This document shows positions 26,246-34,058 of a stretch of 58,519 nt of DNA, in pieces. Below the pieces are notes generated by a model. That model was not told the origin of the DNA. It made no database searches and saw nothing but the letters and a program-made list of their open reading frames with translations. The stretch is from assembly GCF_900114235.1 (NCBI RefSeq), contig NZ_FOSJ01000012.1:1-58519 (forward strand), written 5' to 3'. The DNA comes from Marinilactibacillus piezotolerans (GTDB lineage: Bacteria > Bacillota > Bacilli > Lactobacillales > Carnobacteriaceae_A). The stretch's first letter is position 1. Each line of letters begins with the position of its first letter. The translations under genes and the position numbers were made by a program.

Positions 26246-27052
26246 TTAATTCTTGTCTTTTATTTTAACTTGTATCTCTGTAATCGCTTCTTCCTGATTT
26301 TCTAACACTGTTTCATATATTGCCTTTTCATAAAAGTAACCTTCTAACGCATAATTGTGTTCTTTACAATAATCTAGTATCCTTTTGTACCCTTCATACG
26401 CATCCTCATCTCCCTTAAACGAAACACTCAAATATTCCCCTTCGGGCTTGATGACGGTGTCTTTTTTCTTTTTTGATGTCGTTAAAAATATATAATCGTA
26501 GTTATCATTATAAATATCTTTCTGTTTTTTCTTATGATCAATCATTAATCCATATTCGTTATTTGCAAATAGATAATCCGCTTCATTCCTTAGCAGTTCA
26601 TACCCTTCTTCAATGACTCCATTAAAATCTTTATTCTCAATTGATGTACTGCATAGGATGTATTCCTGTTTCAATTCTAAAATCTTGACCTGCAAAAGAG
26701 AATCATTGGTCACTTTAATTGCTTCAAGTTTTCGAGAGAGAATCTGTTTCATATCTGCAAGTTCTCTCATTCTCTTATCTGTTTCCTTAATTTTATTTTC
26801 CAACGAATAAGTAGTTTCTGTAATGCCTCCAGATAATACCTTCTGAATGTCTTTCAAGGGCATATCTAATTCTTTTAATGAAAGGATTACTCCCAAATCA
26901 TACAATTGCTCTAGCGTATAGTATCGGTATCCATTGTCTTCTTTCTTCTTTGGAGAAAACAGCCCAATATTATCATAATATTGTAGCGTTCGTTTATTTA
27001 TTCTTGCCAAATCAGCAAGTTCAGAAATTTTTAGATATTTTTTCCCATTCAT
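26246..27052 (-). CDS. MerR-family regulator with C-terminal effector domain (BmrR-like)
   Basis: The protein has 268 aa. The N-terminal winged helix (about residues 5-75, YLKISELADLARINKRTLQYYDNIGLFSPKK, then YRYYTLEQLYDLGVI) is followed by a long dimerisation helix (about 80-125). A C-terminal domain (about 130-268) of GyrI/BmrR-like effector-binding type includes PEGEYLSVSFKG. Such proteins twist promoters with 19-bp spacers into active form when a drug binds. It is divergent from the monooxygenase gene, and its ribosome site AAGGAGGG overlaps the -35 box of that promoter. Two matching operators suggest that it controls both flanking units. Confidence 0.9.
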   Translation of the reverse strand: MNGKKYLKISELADLARINKRTLQYYDNIGLFSPKKKEDNGYRYYTLEQLYDLGVILSLKELDMPLKDIQKVLSGGITETTYSLENKIKETDKRMRELADMKQILSRKLEAIKVTNDSLLQVKILELKQEYILCSTSIENKDFNGVIEEGYELLRNEADYLFANNEYGLMIDHKKKQKDIYNDNYDYIFLTTSKKKKDTVIKPEGEYLSVSFKGDEDAYEGYKRILDYCKEHNYALEGYFYEKAIYETVLENQEEAITEIQVKIKDKN

Positions 27053-27064
27053 AAGTTTCCCTCC

Positions 27065-27095
27065 TTGACTGTACAGTTACCGTATAGTTTATTCT
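27065..27095 (+). promoter_or_regulatory. MerR-type promoter/operator for the monooxygenase unit
   Basis: TTGACT (27065-27070), a 19-base spacer with the dyad GTACAGTTACCGTATAGTT, TATTCT (27090-27095). Same architecture and nearly the same dyad as the site at 26068-26098. It lies between the divergent MerR and monooxygenase genes. Confidence 0.83.
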
Positions 27096-27137
27096 TAAAA
27101 TTGTCAACTAAATGATATCTATTTAAGGAGAGAAAAA

Positions 27138-28310
27138 ATGATGAAACCAAATGTATCAATTATTGGAGCTGGCGTAGGTGGATTAGCGCTTGGTATTGCT
27201 TTAAAGAAGCTAGACATACATGCTGAAATATTCGAAACTTGGCCACCAGAACGAGTAGAGGAATCAAGTTTTGGAATGAATAGTAGTGGTGTTTATGCAT
27301 TAAAAGAATTAGGGGTCTTAAAAAAAATACAGAATGCGAGTTATTCAGCTGACTATCTAAAAGCCTTTACTTTTGATCCTATTGAAGTTGGACGATTGAA
27401 CCTTTTCCAAAGCGAAAAATATGAAGAACGAGCTATTTTTATTAAGCGGGCTGATTTGATTGAAATATTAACTGAGGAAGCAACAAATCTAAATGTTCCC
27501 ATTCATTACAACAAACAATTTCTTGCTTATGAGGAAACGGATGATACTGTAACGGCACTATTTAAAGACGGAACCACTCACAAAAGTGACTTACTCATTG
27601 GTGCAGACGGTGTACATTCACCTGTGCGAAAACAAATGTATCCCAATCACCGATTAAAATTTGAGCATTCTTTTGGTTTATATGGAGTGATTTCCTCAAA
27701 AGATATTCCTGAAAGTATTCTTAGCCAAATGGAGAATACGGAACTTGTCTATTTCGGTCAAGGAACGAATATCTTCTTAACTTACAGTAACAGACAGTCA
27801 GAGTTAGATGTGAACTGGCAATCTACTGGATACGTCGAGCGAAAACTACCTGTTAATGCTTTTGAATTAAGAGATCAAGAAGACTTAAAACAAGACTTTA
27901 TCCAGAATTATAACATTCAAGGTGATCTTGCAGAATTTGTTACGCGTAGTCATGGGATTATTCCTAAACAAGTCTTTACTGTTGACGGCTTAATCTCGTG
28001 GAGCAAAAATCGAGTAGCTGTTATCGGAGATGCCGCTCATGGAATTAATCCAAATACAGGATACGGAAGTTCTATTGCTTTAGAAGATGCTGTCTATCTC
28101 GCTTCCTTATTAAATAAACATGGACATGAAGATGCATTCTATTATTATGAGACAGATAGAAAAGATCGTGTAGATGCCATTATGGCAACTCTTGAATCAT
28201 TCAATGTCAGCTATGGATTAGAGATGTTCGATTTCAGAAATGGCTTTGATATTGGAATGCTCGGTGAGTCGCAATTCGATCCAAATTATCAAGTGAAATT
28301 AAACGAGTAG
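27138..28310 (+). CDS. FAD-dependent monooxygenase (class A, TetX/PHBH-like)
   Basis: The protein has 390 aa. An FAD-binding GAGVGGL (about residues 11-17), DG motif LIGADGVHSPVR (about 154-165) and GD motif AVIGDAAHGINPNTGYGSSIALEDA (about 290-314) place it among single-component aromatic hydroxylases. This fold includes TetX and rifampicin monooxygenases, which inactivate antibiotics, but also catabolic hydroxylases, so the substrate is open. MerR-type control and a mobile setting favour detoxification. The start follows AAGGAGAG; two adjacent ATGs make the first residue uncertain by one codon. Confidence 0.88.
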   Translation: MMKPNVSIIGAGVGGLALGIALKKLDIHAEIFETWPPERVEESSFGMNSSGVYALKELGVLKKIQNASYSADYLKAFTFDPIEVGRLNLFQSEKYEERAIFIKRADLIEILTEEATNLNVPIHYNKQFLAYEETDDTVTALFKDGTTHKSDLLIGADGVHSPVRKQMYPNHRLKFEHSFGLYGVISSKDIPESILSQMENTELVYFGQGTNIFLTYSNRQSELDVNWQSTGYVERKLPVNAFELRDQEDLKQDFIQNYNIQGDLAEFVTRSHGIIPKQVFTVDGLISWSKNRVAVIGDAAHGINPNTGYGSSIALEDAVYLASLLNKHGHEDAFYYYETDRKDRVDAIMATLESFNVSYGLEMFDFRNGFDIGMLGESQFDPNYQVKLNE

Positions 28311-28344
28311 TATATTCAAATTCAACTTTACTGGAGGAATTCAG

Positions 28345-28866
28345 ATGATGAAAATCGGTGTCATTGTACTCAATGACGAAAATGAAAGTCTGGAAATGGC
28401 AAAAACGATGTTGCCTTTCTTAACTACGATTGGGAATTATGCTTTCGGGACATTTTTTGAAATAGTAAGCCTTACTGATTCAACGATTCCTGAAAACAAA
28501 AGAAAAGCTTTACAAGAAAAAGACGGCTATTTATTTGTGACACCAACTTTCTCGGATGAACAATTCGGTAAATATTCTGAACAATTTCGTTCTATTCGTG
28601 AAATTCTTGAAAACAAATCCGCAATGGTTGTTTGTTTCGGAAATAATGAAGAAAAACAACATACCGTAACAGAAATAAAAAAACAACTTTTAAACTATCA
28701 AGTTGCCTTGCCTGCTAAAGAAATTTTTTTACCGAAATACACGATTTTCGAGTGGGAAATTGATACAAAACTAGAAGAAACAATCAATGAAAGAGTAGAA
28801 CAGTTTCTCTTATGGACAATGTCCATGCGCTATGCACGAAGTTTAAAAGAAAGGCTGGTTATATGA
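28345..28866 (+). CDS. Small protein of possible flavodoxin/FMN-reductase fold, 173 aa
   Basis: The family is not securely recognised. The predicted order (MMKIGVIVLND strand, helix, GYLFVTPTFSDEQF loop, SAMVVCFGN strand) looks like a flavodoxin-like or NADPH:FMN reductase fold. The typical phosphate loop is absent or unusual. It follows the FAD monooxygenase by 34 bases behind GGAGGAATTC under the same MerR-type promoter, so it may assist that enzyme. A short non-coding remnant follows. Confidence 0.6.
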   Translation: MMKIGVIVLNDENESLEMAKTMLPFLTTIGNYAFGTFFEIVSLTDSTIPENKRKALQEKDGYLFVTPTFSDEQFGKYSEQFRSIREILENKSAMVVCFGNNEEKQHTVTEIKKQLLNYQVALPAKEIFLPKYTIFEWEIDTKLEETINERVEQFLLWTMSMRYARSLKERLVI

Positions 28867-29173
28867 ATATCTTTTATTAGTTCTATCAGGTAGTGTTATA
28901 CATCCTTTTACTGAAATGAGAGGAGATACTATCATGACAGATTCATGTCCCTATTAAAACTATCGAACGTTTTCGTGAGTTTTTTAATCATGTTTATGAA
29001 AAAGACAATTTAACTTTCTTCCTTTTGCTCAATTGCTTAATGCAATTGGGCATTTTTTTATGTTTTTTTCACTTTGTACCTGAATTTACCCTCCTTTCCG
29101 TCGAGCTATTGTGCGAAAGGGGGAACAAAGGAAATTCATCACTCTCTTTCAAATCAAACGAAAGGGGGTGAGG
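28867..29173. other. Non-coding stretch with gene remnants and terminator
   Basis: About 300 bases between cargo and regulatory genes. A seven-codon ORF with a ribosome site (MTDSCPY, about 28934-28957) and a shifted frame encoding IKTIERFREFFNHVYEKDN suggest a decayed gene. A terminator lies at 29027-29058, followed by purine-rich sequence before orf7. Confidence 0.45.
29027..29058 (+). terminator. Terminator after the monooxygenase unit
   Basis: GCTCAATTGC (29027-29036) and GCAATTGGGC (29042-29051) with one G-T pair, followed by ATTTTTTTA. Confidence 0.78.
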
Positions 29174-29605
29174 ATGATGAAACTCTCTGCTTTTCAAGAA
29201 AAGATCGTTAAAGAGTTTGATTATATTTGCAAGCTCACTATTAAGAACGAGCGAAAAGATTACTTTAAACATCTACAACGAATCTCTAGTAGAGAAGTAT
29301 CTTTTTCTGAATTAGGAGAAAAAGCACTCAGCCACTTTAGTACTACAGATTTAATTCCTGGAGACTATCACACCTTTGTGATAAAAGGAATACCTATCAA
29401 AATAAAAAGTACCGCTTTGAGTGAAGCACTGAAAGAACTTACGAGTAGAAAGCGAGAGATTTTACTTCTTTATTATTTTATAGGCATGAACGATCCCGAA
29501 ATCGCTAAACTCTTAAATCTTAGCGTATCAACTGTTAATGAGCATCGTTTAAATGCTTTAGAAACGCTGAAACATTATATGGAGGATGATTACTGTGAAA
29601 AATGA
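29174..29605 (+). CDS. Sigma factor-like regulator (Tn916 Orf7)
   Basis: The protein has 143 aa and is close to Tn916 Orf7: REVSFSELGEKALSHFSTTD, then a sigma region 4-like helix-turn-helix at the end (LTSRKREILLLYYFIGMNDPEIAKLLNLSVSTVNEHRLNALE, about residues 90-132). In Tn916 it takes part in switching on excision and transfer genes. The start at 29174 follows AAAGGGGGTG. It overlaps orf8, as in Tn916. Confidence 0.88.
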   Translation: MMKLSAFQEKIVKEFDYICKLTIKNERKDYFKHLQRISSREVSFSELGEKALSHFSTTDLIPGDYHTFVIKGIPIKIKSTALSEALKELTSRKREILLLYYFIGMNDPEIAKLLNLSVSTVNEHRLNALETLKHYMEDDYCEK

Positions 29606-29825
29606 TTATCCAAAAGTTCCTTTTGAAGTTATTACACAGGCATGTGACGGTGATGTAGAGGCCATTAACGAAATTATTGATAACTATAGTCCTTATATCG
29701 GAAAACTCTCTCTTCGTCCCATGAAAGATGAATACGGAAATACAGTAATGATTGTAGATGAAACTTTACGAGGCAGAATGCAGGTACAACTAATTAAAAA
29801 GATTCTCTCTTTTGAAATAAATTAA
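29595..29825 (+). CDS. Helix-turn-helix regulator (Tn916 Orf8)
   Basis: The protein has 76 aa from GTG 29595, with PFEVITQACDGDVEAINEIIDNYSPYIGKLS as in the conjugative-transposon HTH_16 family. The GTG is 9 bases after GGAGG, while the ATG at 29586 directly abuts that site; GTG is preferred. It overlaps the end of orf7. Function in the Tn916 regulatory circuit is positive control together with Orf7, from family knowledge. Confidence 0.82.
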   Translation: MKNDYPKVPFEVITQACDGDVEAINEIIDNYSPYIGKLSLRPMKDEYGNTVMIVDETLRGRMQVQLIKKILSFEIN

Positions 29826-30115
29826 ATCAACAATGACTTTGCACATCGTTCTTTGAAAATTACATATCTAGCAATCGAATACGTTGTCTTTATAAGAAGT
29901 TCAAAGAGATAAATTTGCATATTCCAATTAGGAGAGTAGGAGAATTTATACTCTAGTGTTCTGGCAAAACACTAGTAGATTTTCTTATAAAATAATGATA
30001 CTCCCGTATAGCCACAGTCCGAGCAGTAAACCTGTCGCAGGCAATGGATACGGCTGGATGAGATCCATGCAGGGGTGAGACTCCCGTGAGCTTTGCCAAA
30101 GCTGTTCGATTGCTT
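29826..30115 (+). ncRNA. Candidate structured RNA region upstream of xis
   Basis: No ORF fits this stretch. Hairpins seen: CTAGTGTT/AACACTAG (29953-29960, 29968-29975); CCGTAT/ATACGG (30004-30009, 30048-30053) enclosing CCTG-TCG-CAGG (30031-30041); TGGAT-GAG-ATCCA (30055-30067); GGG/CCC (30073-30085); and GCTTT-GCC-AAAGC (30090-30102). ACTCCCGT occurs twice, 80 bases apart (30000, 30080). The GC-rich folded core in an AT-rich setting argues for a functional RNA or protein-binding region controlling xis/int. I recall similar sequence upstream of xis in related ICEs but cannot verify it. Confidence 0.5.
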
Positions 30116-30128
30116 TTATTAAATAAAT

Positions 30129-30156
30129 TTGTATTAATTATTACTTTTGCTATAAT
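30129..30156 (+). promoter_or_regulatory. Promoter for xis-int
   Basis: TTGTAT (30129-30134), a 16-base spacer, TATAAT (30151-30156), 50 bases before the xis start. Confidence 0.65.
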
Positions 30157-30205
30157 TGTAGGCAAATATTGGAATATTCCTAGCCTACAATGGAAAGGAG
30201 TTATA

Positions 30206-30406
30206 ATGATTACAGTCACTAAAAAAGACTTAGTTGAGCTAGGATACGGAAATTCTTTTGCAGCCGACATTATCAAACAATCGAAAGAATTAATGATTGA
30301 AAAAGGACATACTTACTATCATTCTAGAAAATTAGATAGAGTTCCTAGAGAGGCTGTTGAAGAACTTCTTGGTATTAAATTTGCGAATGAAAATACGCCT
30401 AATTAG
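30206..30406 (+). CDS. xis: Excisionase-like protein (DUF3173 family)
   Basis: The protein has 66 aa: MITVTKKDLVELGYGNSFAADIIKQSK, then REAVEELLGI. Small proteins of this DUF3173 type sit directly before integrases of this class and are taken as excisionases or directionality factors. It is unrelated to the Tn916 Xis sequence. The ATG at 30206 follows AAAGGAG; the frame is open further upstream into the RNA-like region, but no better start exists there. The int gene follows 24 bases later. Confidence 0.8.
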   Translation: MITVTKKDLVELGYGNSFAADIIKQSKELMIEKGHTYYHSRKLDRVPREAVEELLGIKFANENTPN

Positions 30407-30430
30407 TTTTGCACCTAAAGGAGTAAAACT

Positions 30431-31624
30431 ATGGCTAAAGATCCGATTAAAAAAGCAAAAAATGGAACATATTATTTTCGTGCAAATTTAGGATACGATT
30501 CAAATGGTAAAAAGATTCAAAAATATCGTAGTGGGTTTAAAACGCAGAAAGAAGCTCGGGAAGAATACTCTAAATTGTTATTAACTGATCCCGAAGAGTT
30601 AGTTAATAACAAAAATCAAATGTTCTTTAAACAATATACTACAGAACTTTTTCTTCCTTGGTACAAGACAAGAGTGAAACAGCGGACATACGATAATCGT
30701 GTATCCTCAATCTTAAAACACTTCTCTTACTTTTATAAACTACCAGTTGCTGAAATTGAACCCTTGCATGTACAAAAATGGCAATTAGAACTCTCTAAAG
30801 ATTTGAAATCTTCTTATGTTCGAGCAGTTCAAGGATTATTCTCTATAGCAATGGATCGAGCAGTAGTTCTTGGTTTAGCAACTGAAAATCCTGCTAAAAT
30901 TGTTGGGAATGTAAAAAAACAAAAAGCTAAAATTGATTTTTGGACAAAAGAAGAATTCGAAAAAGTTCTTTCCTTCATCTATAAAGAAGATTTTTATCAA
31001 CATTTTTTGTTTATCACTTTATGGCTTTTGTTTATGACAGGTATGCGAATTGGAGAAGCTACTGCCTTGCAATGGGAGGATATTGACTTCGAAACTGGTG
31101 TCCTTTCTGTTACGAAAACTCTTTATTATAAGAATCAGAACCATTATCGCTTCACCAATCCAAAAACTCGGTCAAGTATCCGTCAAATAACGCTTGATCA
31201 ATCTACACTTAAATTTTTAAAAGAATGGCAAGACATTCAACAGAATATTTTAAAAACTGATTTTATATTGAGTTACAATGGGATTCCTACCCAGAAGCAT
31301 ACGATAGCTCATGCGATTGGTCGTTATTCAAAAATGGCGGGTGTCCACCGTATTAGAATTCATGGATTACGTCACTCTCACGCTTCTCTTTTAATTAGCA
31401 TGGGAGAAAATCCATTGATTATTAAAGATCGTCTTGGTCATAAGGATATTGAAACAACTCTAGGTACGTATGGTCACCTTTATCCTAATACTAATTTTGA
31501 GGTAGCGCATAAACTAAATGGTGTCATTGACTTTAAGACAGCTCATCAAAATTTTGATGAATCCCCGAGAAATCAACACACCGTTAACTACCTTAGACGT
31601 GAAGATCCAGAAAAAGTGCAATGA
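30431..31624 (+). CDS. int: Tyrosine integrase of the ICE
   Basis: The protein has 397 aa. An N-terminal arm-binding domain (residues 1-50, GTYYFRANLGYDSNGKK) precedes a core-binding SAM-like domain (about 65-160) and a catalytic domain with Arg206 (GMRIGEAT), His311/Arg314 (HGLRHSH), His337 (GHKD) and Tyr347 (TLGTYGHL). All catalytic residues are present, so it should be active. It would recombine the 17-bp site in the 3' end of guaA. Its last codons and stop (KVQ-stop) lie inside the first right-end arm repeat. The start follows AAAGGAG. Confidence 0.95.
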   Translation: MAKDPIKKAKNGTYYFRANLGYDSNGKKIQKYRSGFKTQKEAREEYSKLLLTDPEELVNNKNQMFFKQYTTELFLPWYKTRVKQRTYDNRVSSILKHFSYFYKLPVAEIEPLHVQKWQLELSKDLKSSYVRAVQGLFSIAMDRAVVLGLATENPAKIVGNVKKQKAKIDFWTKEEFEKVLSFIYKEDFYQHFLFITLWLLFMTGMRIGEATALQWEDIDFETGVLSVTKTLYYKNQNHYRFTNPKTRSSIRQITLDQSTLKFLKEWQDIQQNILKTDFILSYNGIPTQKHTIAHAIGRYSKMAGVHRIRIHGLRHSHASLLISMGENPLIIKDRLGHKDIETTLGTYGHLYPNTNFEVAHKLNGVIDFKTAHQNFDESPRNQHTVNYLRREDPEKVQ

Positions 31625-31633
31625 AAGTGCAAT
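31615..31633 (+). repeat. Integrase arm-type direct repeats, right end
   Basis: Two AGTGCAAT copies (31615-31622 and 31626-31633) with a 3-base gap, same as at 8306-8324. The first overlaps the int stop codon. Confidence 0.75.
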
Positions 31634-31647
31634 GGGCAAAAGAAAAA

Positions 31648-31683
31648 GAGCTAAAAAGCCCAATATTAAAGGCTTTTTAGCTC
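31648..31683 (-). terminator. Element-supplied terminator for guaA
   Basis: Perfect 13-bp arms GAGCTAAAAAGCC (31648-31660) and GGCTTTTTAGCTC (31671-31683). On the minus strand it is followed by TTTTTCTTTT, 9 bases after the guaA stop. It belongs to the ICE because it lies inside the att repeats. Confidence 0.85.
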
Positions 31684-31690
31684 ACTTGCT

Positions 31691-31707
31691 ACTATTCCCA
31701 CTCAATT
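31691..31707. repeat. Right attachment site repeat (attR core) within guaA
   Basis: ACTATTCCCACTCAATT; 16 of 17 bases match the left copy (8199-8215). It covers the last four guaA codons and stop on the minus strand. Confidence 0.88.
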
Positions 31708-33245
31708 GTAGCAGGCGGCTTGCTCGTAATGTCATACACTACTCTATTAATGTGATCTACTTCGTTCACGATACGAGTCGAGATTTTCTGCAAAACATCA
31801 AACGGGATTCTTGCCCAGTCTGATGTCATGCCATCGATTGAGGTTACGGCACGGATTCCGATTGTGTAGTCGTAAGTTCTACCGTCTCCCATTACCCCAA
31901 CGGATTTGAAGCCGGGTAATACGGTGAAGTATTGCCATACGTCACGTTCTAGTCCTGCATTGGCGATTTCTTCGCGTAAGATCGCGTCACTTTCTCGGAC
32001 GACTTCCAGCTTTTCTTCTGTTACTTCGCCAAGTACACGAATCGCTAGTCCTGGTCCTGGGAATGGTTGGCGCCAGACTAAGCTTGATGGCATGCCTAAT
32101 TCTTCTCCTAGTGCACGGACTTCATCTTTAAATAGAGTATTCATTGGTTCAATCAGTTCGAACTGCATGTCTTCTGGCAATCCACCTACGTTGTGATGTG
32201 ATTTAATCGTTTGTGCAGTGGTTGTTCCGCTTTCAATGACATCTGTGTACAGCGTTCCTTGTGCCAGGAAGTCGATGCCTTCCAGTTTTGTCGCTTCGTC
32301 ATTGAAGACTTCGATAAACTCATTTCCAATGATTTTACGTTTTTGTTCTGGATCACTTACGCCAGCTAGTTTGCTCATGAAACGCTCTTTGGCATCAATA
32401 CGAATCACGTTCAATCCAAACTTGCCTTCTAAGCTTTCCATTACCTGGTCACCTTCGTTTTTACGCAGTAAGCCGTGGTCTACAAAGATACAAACCAGTT
32501 GATCACCTATCGCTTTATTTAAAAGGACACCAGTAACACTTGAATCTACTCCACCTGATAATGCCAGCAGGACTTTTCTATCGCCGACTTGTTCTCGGAT
32601 TTTATCCACTTCAAGGTCAATGAATTGTCCCATGTCCCAGTTACCTTCAAAGCTGCAGACGTTGTAGGCAAAGTTGCGCAGAATTTCATTTCCGTGTTCT
32701 GTGTGACGAACTTCTGGATGGAATTGTACTGCATGGAAGTTTTTCGCTTTGTTTTGGATTGCTGCGATCGGGCAATGCGGGTTAACGGCTGTTACTTCAA
32801 AACCTTCAGGCAGTTCTGTAACGTAGTCTCCGTGACTCATCCAGACCGTTTCTTCTTGTTCTAAAGTCGTAAACAATTCTGCTGCACGGTTCTTGATTTC
32901 AAGTGTCGCTTTACCATATTCGCGGGTACCAGCAGGTTCTACTTTCCCACCTAAGTTGTGTGCCATCAACTGCATTCCGTAACAGATTCCTAAGATTGGA
33001 ATCCCTAATTCAAAAATTTCAGGATCAATTGAAAAAGCTTTTTCATCATAGACACTCATCGGTCCACCAGAAAAAATAATCCCTTTAACGTTGGAATCTT
33101 TTAGTTCTTGGGCTGAAACAGTATGTGGTAAAAGTTCTGAGAAGACGCCAAACTCTCTAATACGGCGTGTAATTAACTGGTTGAATTGACTACCGAAATC
33201 TAGGACAGCCATTTTTTCTACTTGTTGCGTAATGGATTCGCTCAC
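31692..33245 (-). CDS. guaA: GMP synthase (glutamine-hydrolysing)
   Basis: The protein has 517 aa. The class I glutamine amidotransferase domain (about 12-205, nucleophile Cys88 in GICYGMQL, then HAVQFHPEV) is followed by the ATP-PPase domain with [13 protein letters not shown] and the C-terminal dimer domain ending in PPATIEWE. It converts XMP plus glutamine and ATP to GMP. It is full length even though the ICE is integrated at its stop codon: the att core preserves the final residues. An alternative start at Met12 is possible. Transcription now ends in an ICE terminator. Confidence 0.97.
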   Translation of the reverse strand: MSESITQQVEKMAVLDFGSQFNQLITRRIREFGVFSELLPHTVSAQELKDSNVKGIIFSGGPMSVYDEKAFSIDPEIFELGIPILGICYGMQLMAHNLGGKVEPAGTREYGKATLEIKNRAAELFTTLEQEETVWMSHGDYVTELPEGFEVTAVNPHCPIAAIQNKAKNFHAVQFHPEVRHTEHGNEILRNFAYNVCSFEGNWDMGQFIDLEVDKIREQVGDRKVLLALSGGVDSSVTGVLLNKAIGDQLVCIFVDHGLLRKNEGDQVMESLEGKFGLNVIRIDAKERFMSKLAGVSDPEQKRKIIGNEFIEVFNDEATKLEGIDFLAQGTLYTDVIESGTTTAQTIKSHHNVGGLPEDMQFELIEPMNTLFKDEVRALGEELGMPSSLVWRQPFPGPGLAIRVLGEVTEEKLEVVRESDAILREEIANAGLERDVWQYFTVLPGFKSVGVMGDGRTYDYTIGIRAVTSIDGMTSDWARIPFDVLQKISTRIVNEVDHINRVVYDITSKPPATIEWE

Positions 33246-33602
33246 TAAATCTACACCTCTATTTTAAATTTTAAAGACTCTTTTATCGAGCCGTTACGTA
33301 ATGATTTTTACTAGTGTATCATGATTGTTCGCTTTTATGTACCATAATTTCACTTTTTCACCGTTTTCTTTCTAAAATTAAAGAAAAGACAATCATCAAA
33401 AAAATGACTATCCTCAAGAAAACCTATTAAAATACGTACATCATACTTATTAAAAGAACTAGTTTATCCCAAAACACGAATAATCATTAGATTTCTAAAG
33501 CCTCTAAACCGTATTCAAATAGCGAACAAGGAAATTTTTACATTTGATCATCTACCAAACCGCATGAACGCCAACTTAATATAAAAAACCAGTATTCATA
33601 AT
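33246..33602. other. Intergenic region upstream of guaA
   Basis: AT-rich. It should hold the guaA promoter on the minus strand. I found no purine riboswitch core and no clear terminator after the HRDC ORF. Confidence 0.5.
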
Positions 33603-34058
33603 TTATGAGTACTTACGCATGATTCTTACAATATCAAGTCCATATTTATTAGCCTTAGTTTCTCCAAATCCTTCTACTGCTAAAAGGTCATCTTTGGTTA
33701 TAGGCATCTTTTCAACTAAAGCTTCTAACTGCTTATTAGTGAAAATAGTGTACGCCTTAAAGTTTTCTTCACGACTCTTATTTAAACGATAAGTTTTTAA
33801 CTCTTCATATAAATTTGTTTTATTTACTGGCGCTGCTTTTTGCATTACAGGCATAGGCTTGTCTTCAGACTTATGGCTAACGACTTTTTTGGTAATTTGT
33901 TGATTCGTAGTCACTTTATAGGGTTCGTACTTTTTAGTATAATCTTTTACGTTATCTTTATGTACATCCTTATATGATTGTGCCCACATCAACATATCTT
34001 TGTCAGAAATTGCTATTCTATTCGATTGATTATAGGTATCTTTTATGTATTTTACTAA
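33603..34058 (-). pseudogene. HRDC-domain protein, start unclear or lost
   Basis: The C-terminus (about 70 aa, LYEELKTYRLNKSREENFKAY, then ITKDDLLAVEGFGETKANKYG) is an HRDC nucleic-acid-binding domain as in RecQ or UvrD-type helicases. The first ATG (33995) lacks a ribosome site. The frame is open further, to a perfect AGGAGG (34067-34072) whose correctly spaced codon is TTA (34056-34058), not a start codon. Either a start was lost by mutation, an internal start is used, or this is a helicase remnant. The segment between (VKYIKDTYNQSNRIAISD) resembles no helicase domain I know. Confidence 0.55.

Larger units (their letters stand above)
8199..31707. mobile_element. Integrative and conjugative element in guaA, Tn916-type transfer module
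   Basis: The element spans about 23.5 kb between two 17-bp repeats that differ at one base (8199-8215 and 31691-31707). The right copy is the end of guaA. It encodes a tyrosine integrase beside the right end, a small xis-like gene, a complete relaxase/coupling protein/type IV secretion set collinear with Tn916 orf23-orf13, ArdA, sigma-like orf7 and orf8, an oriT, and about 9.4 kb of cargo. No conjugation gene looks broken, so it may still move. The int/xis genes are not of Tn916 type, which fits site-specific rather than AT-rich insertion. The exact crossover point within the repeat is unknown. Confidence 0.93.

Noticed and set aside
28934-28957. Seven-codon ORF with ribosome site (MTDSCPY) as a leader peptide
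   Set aside because: No attenuator or downstream gene within reach; the shifted frame after it looks like decayed coding sequence, so a remnant is more likely.
33246-33602. Possible purine riboswitch or other leader for guaA
   Set aside because: No conserved riboswitch core or leader terminator could be found on the minus strand; only AT-rich sequence.
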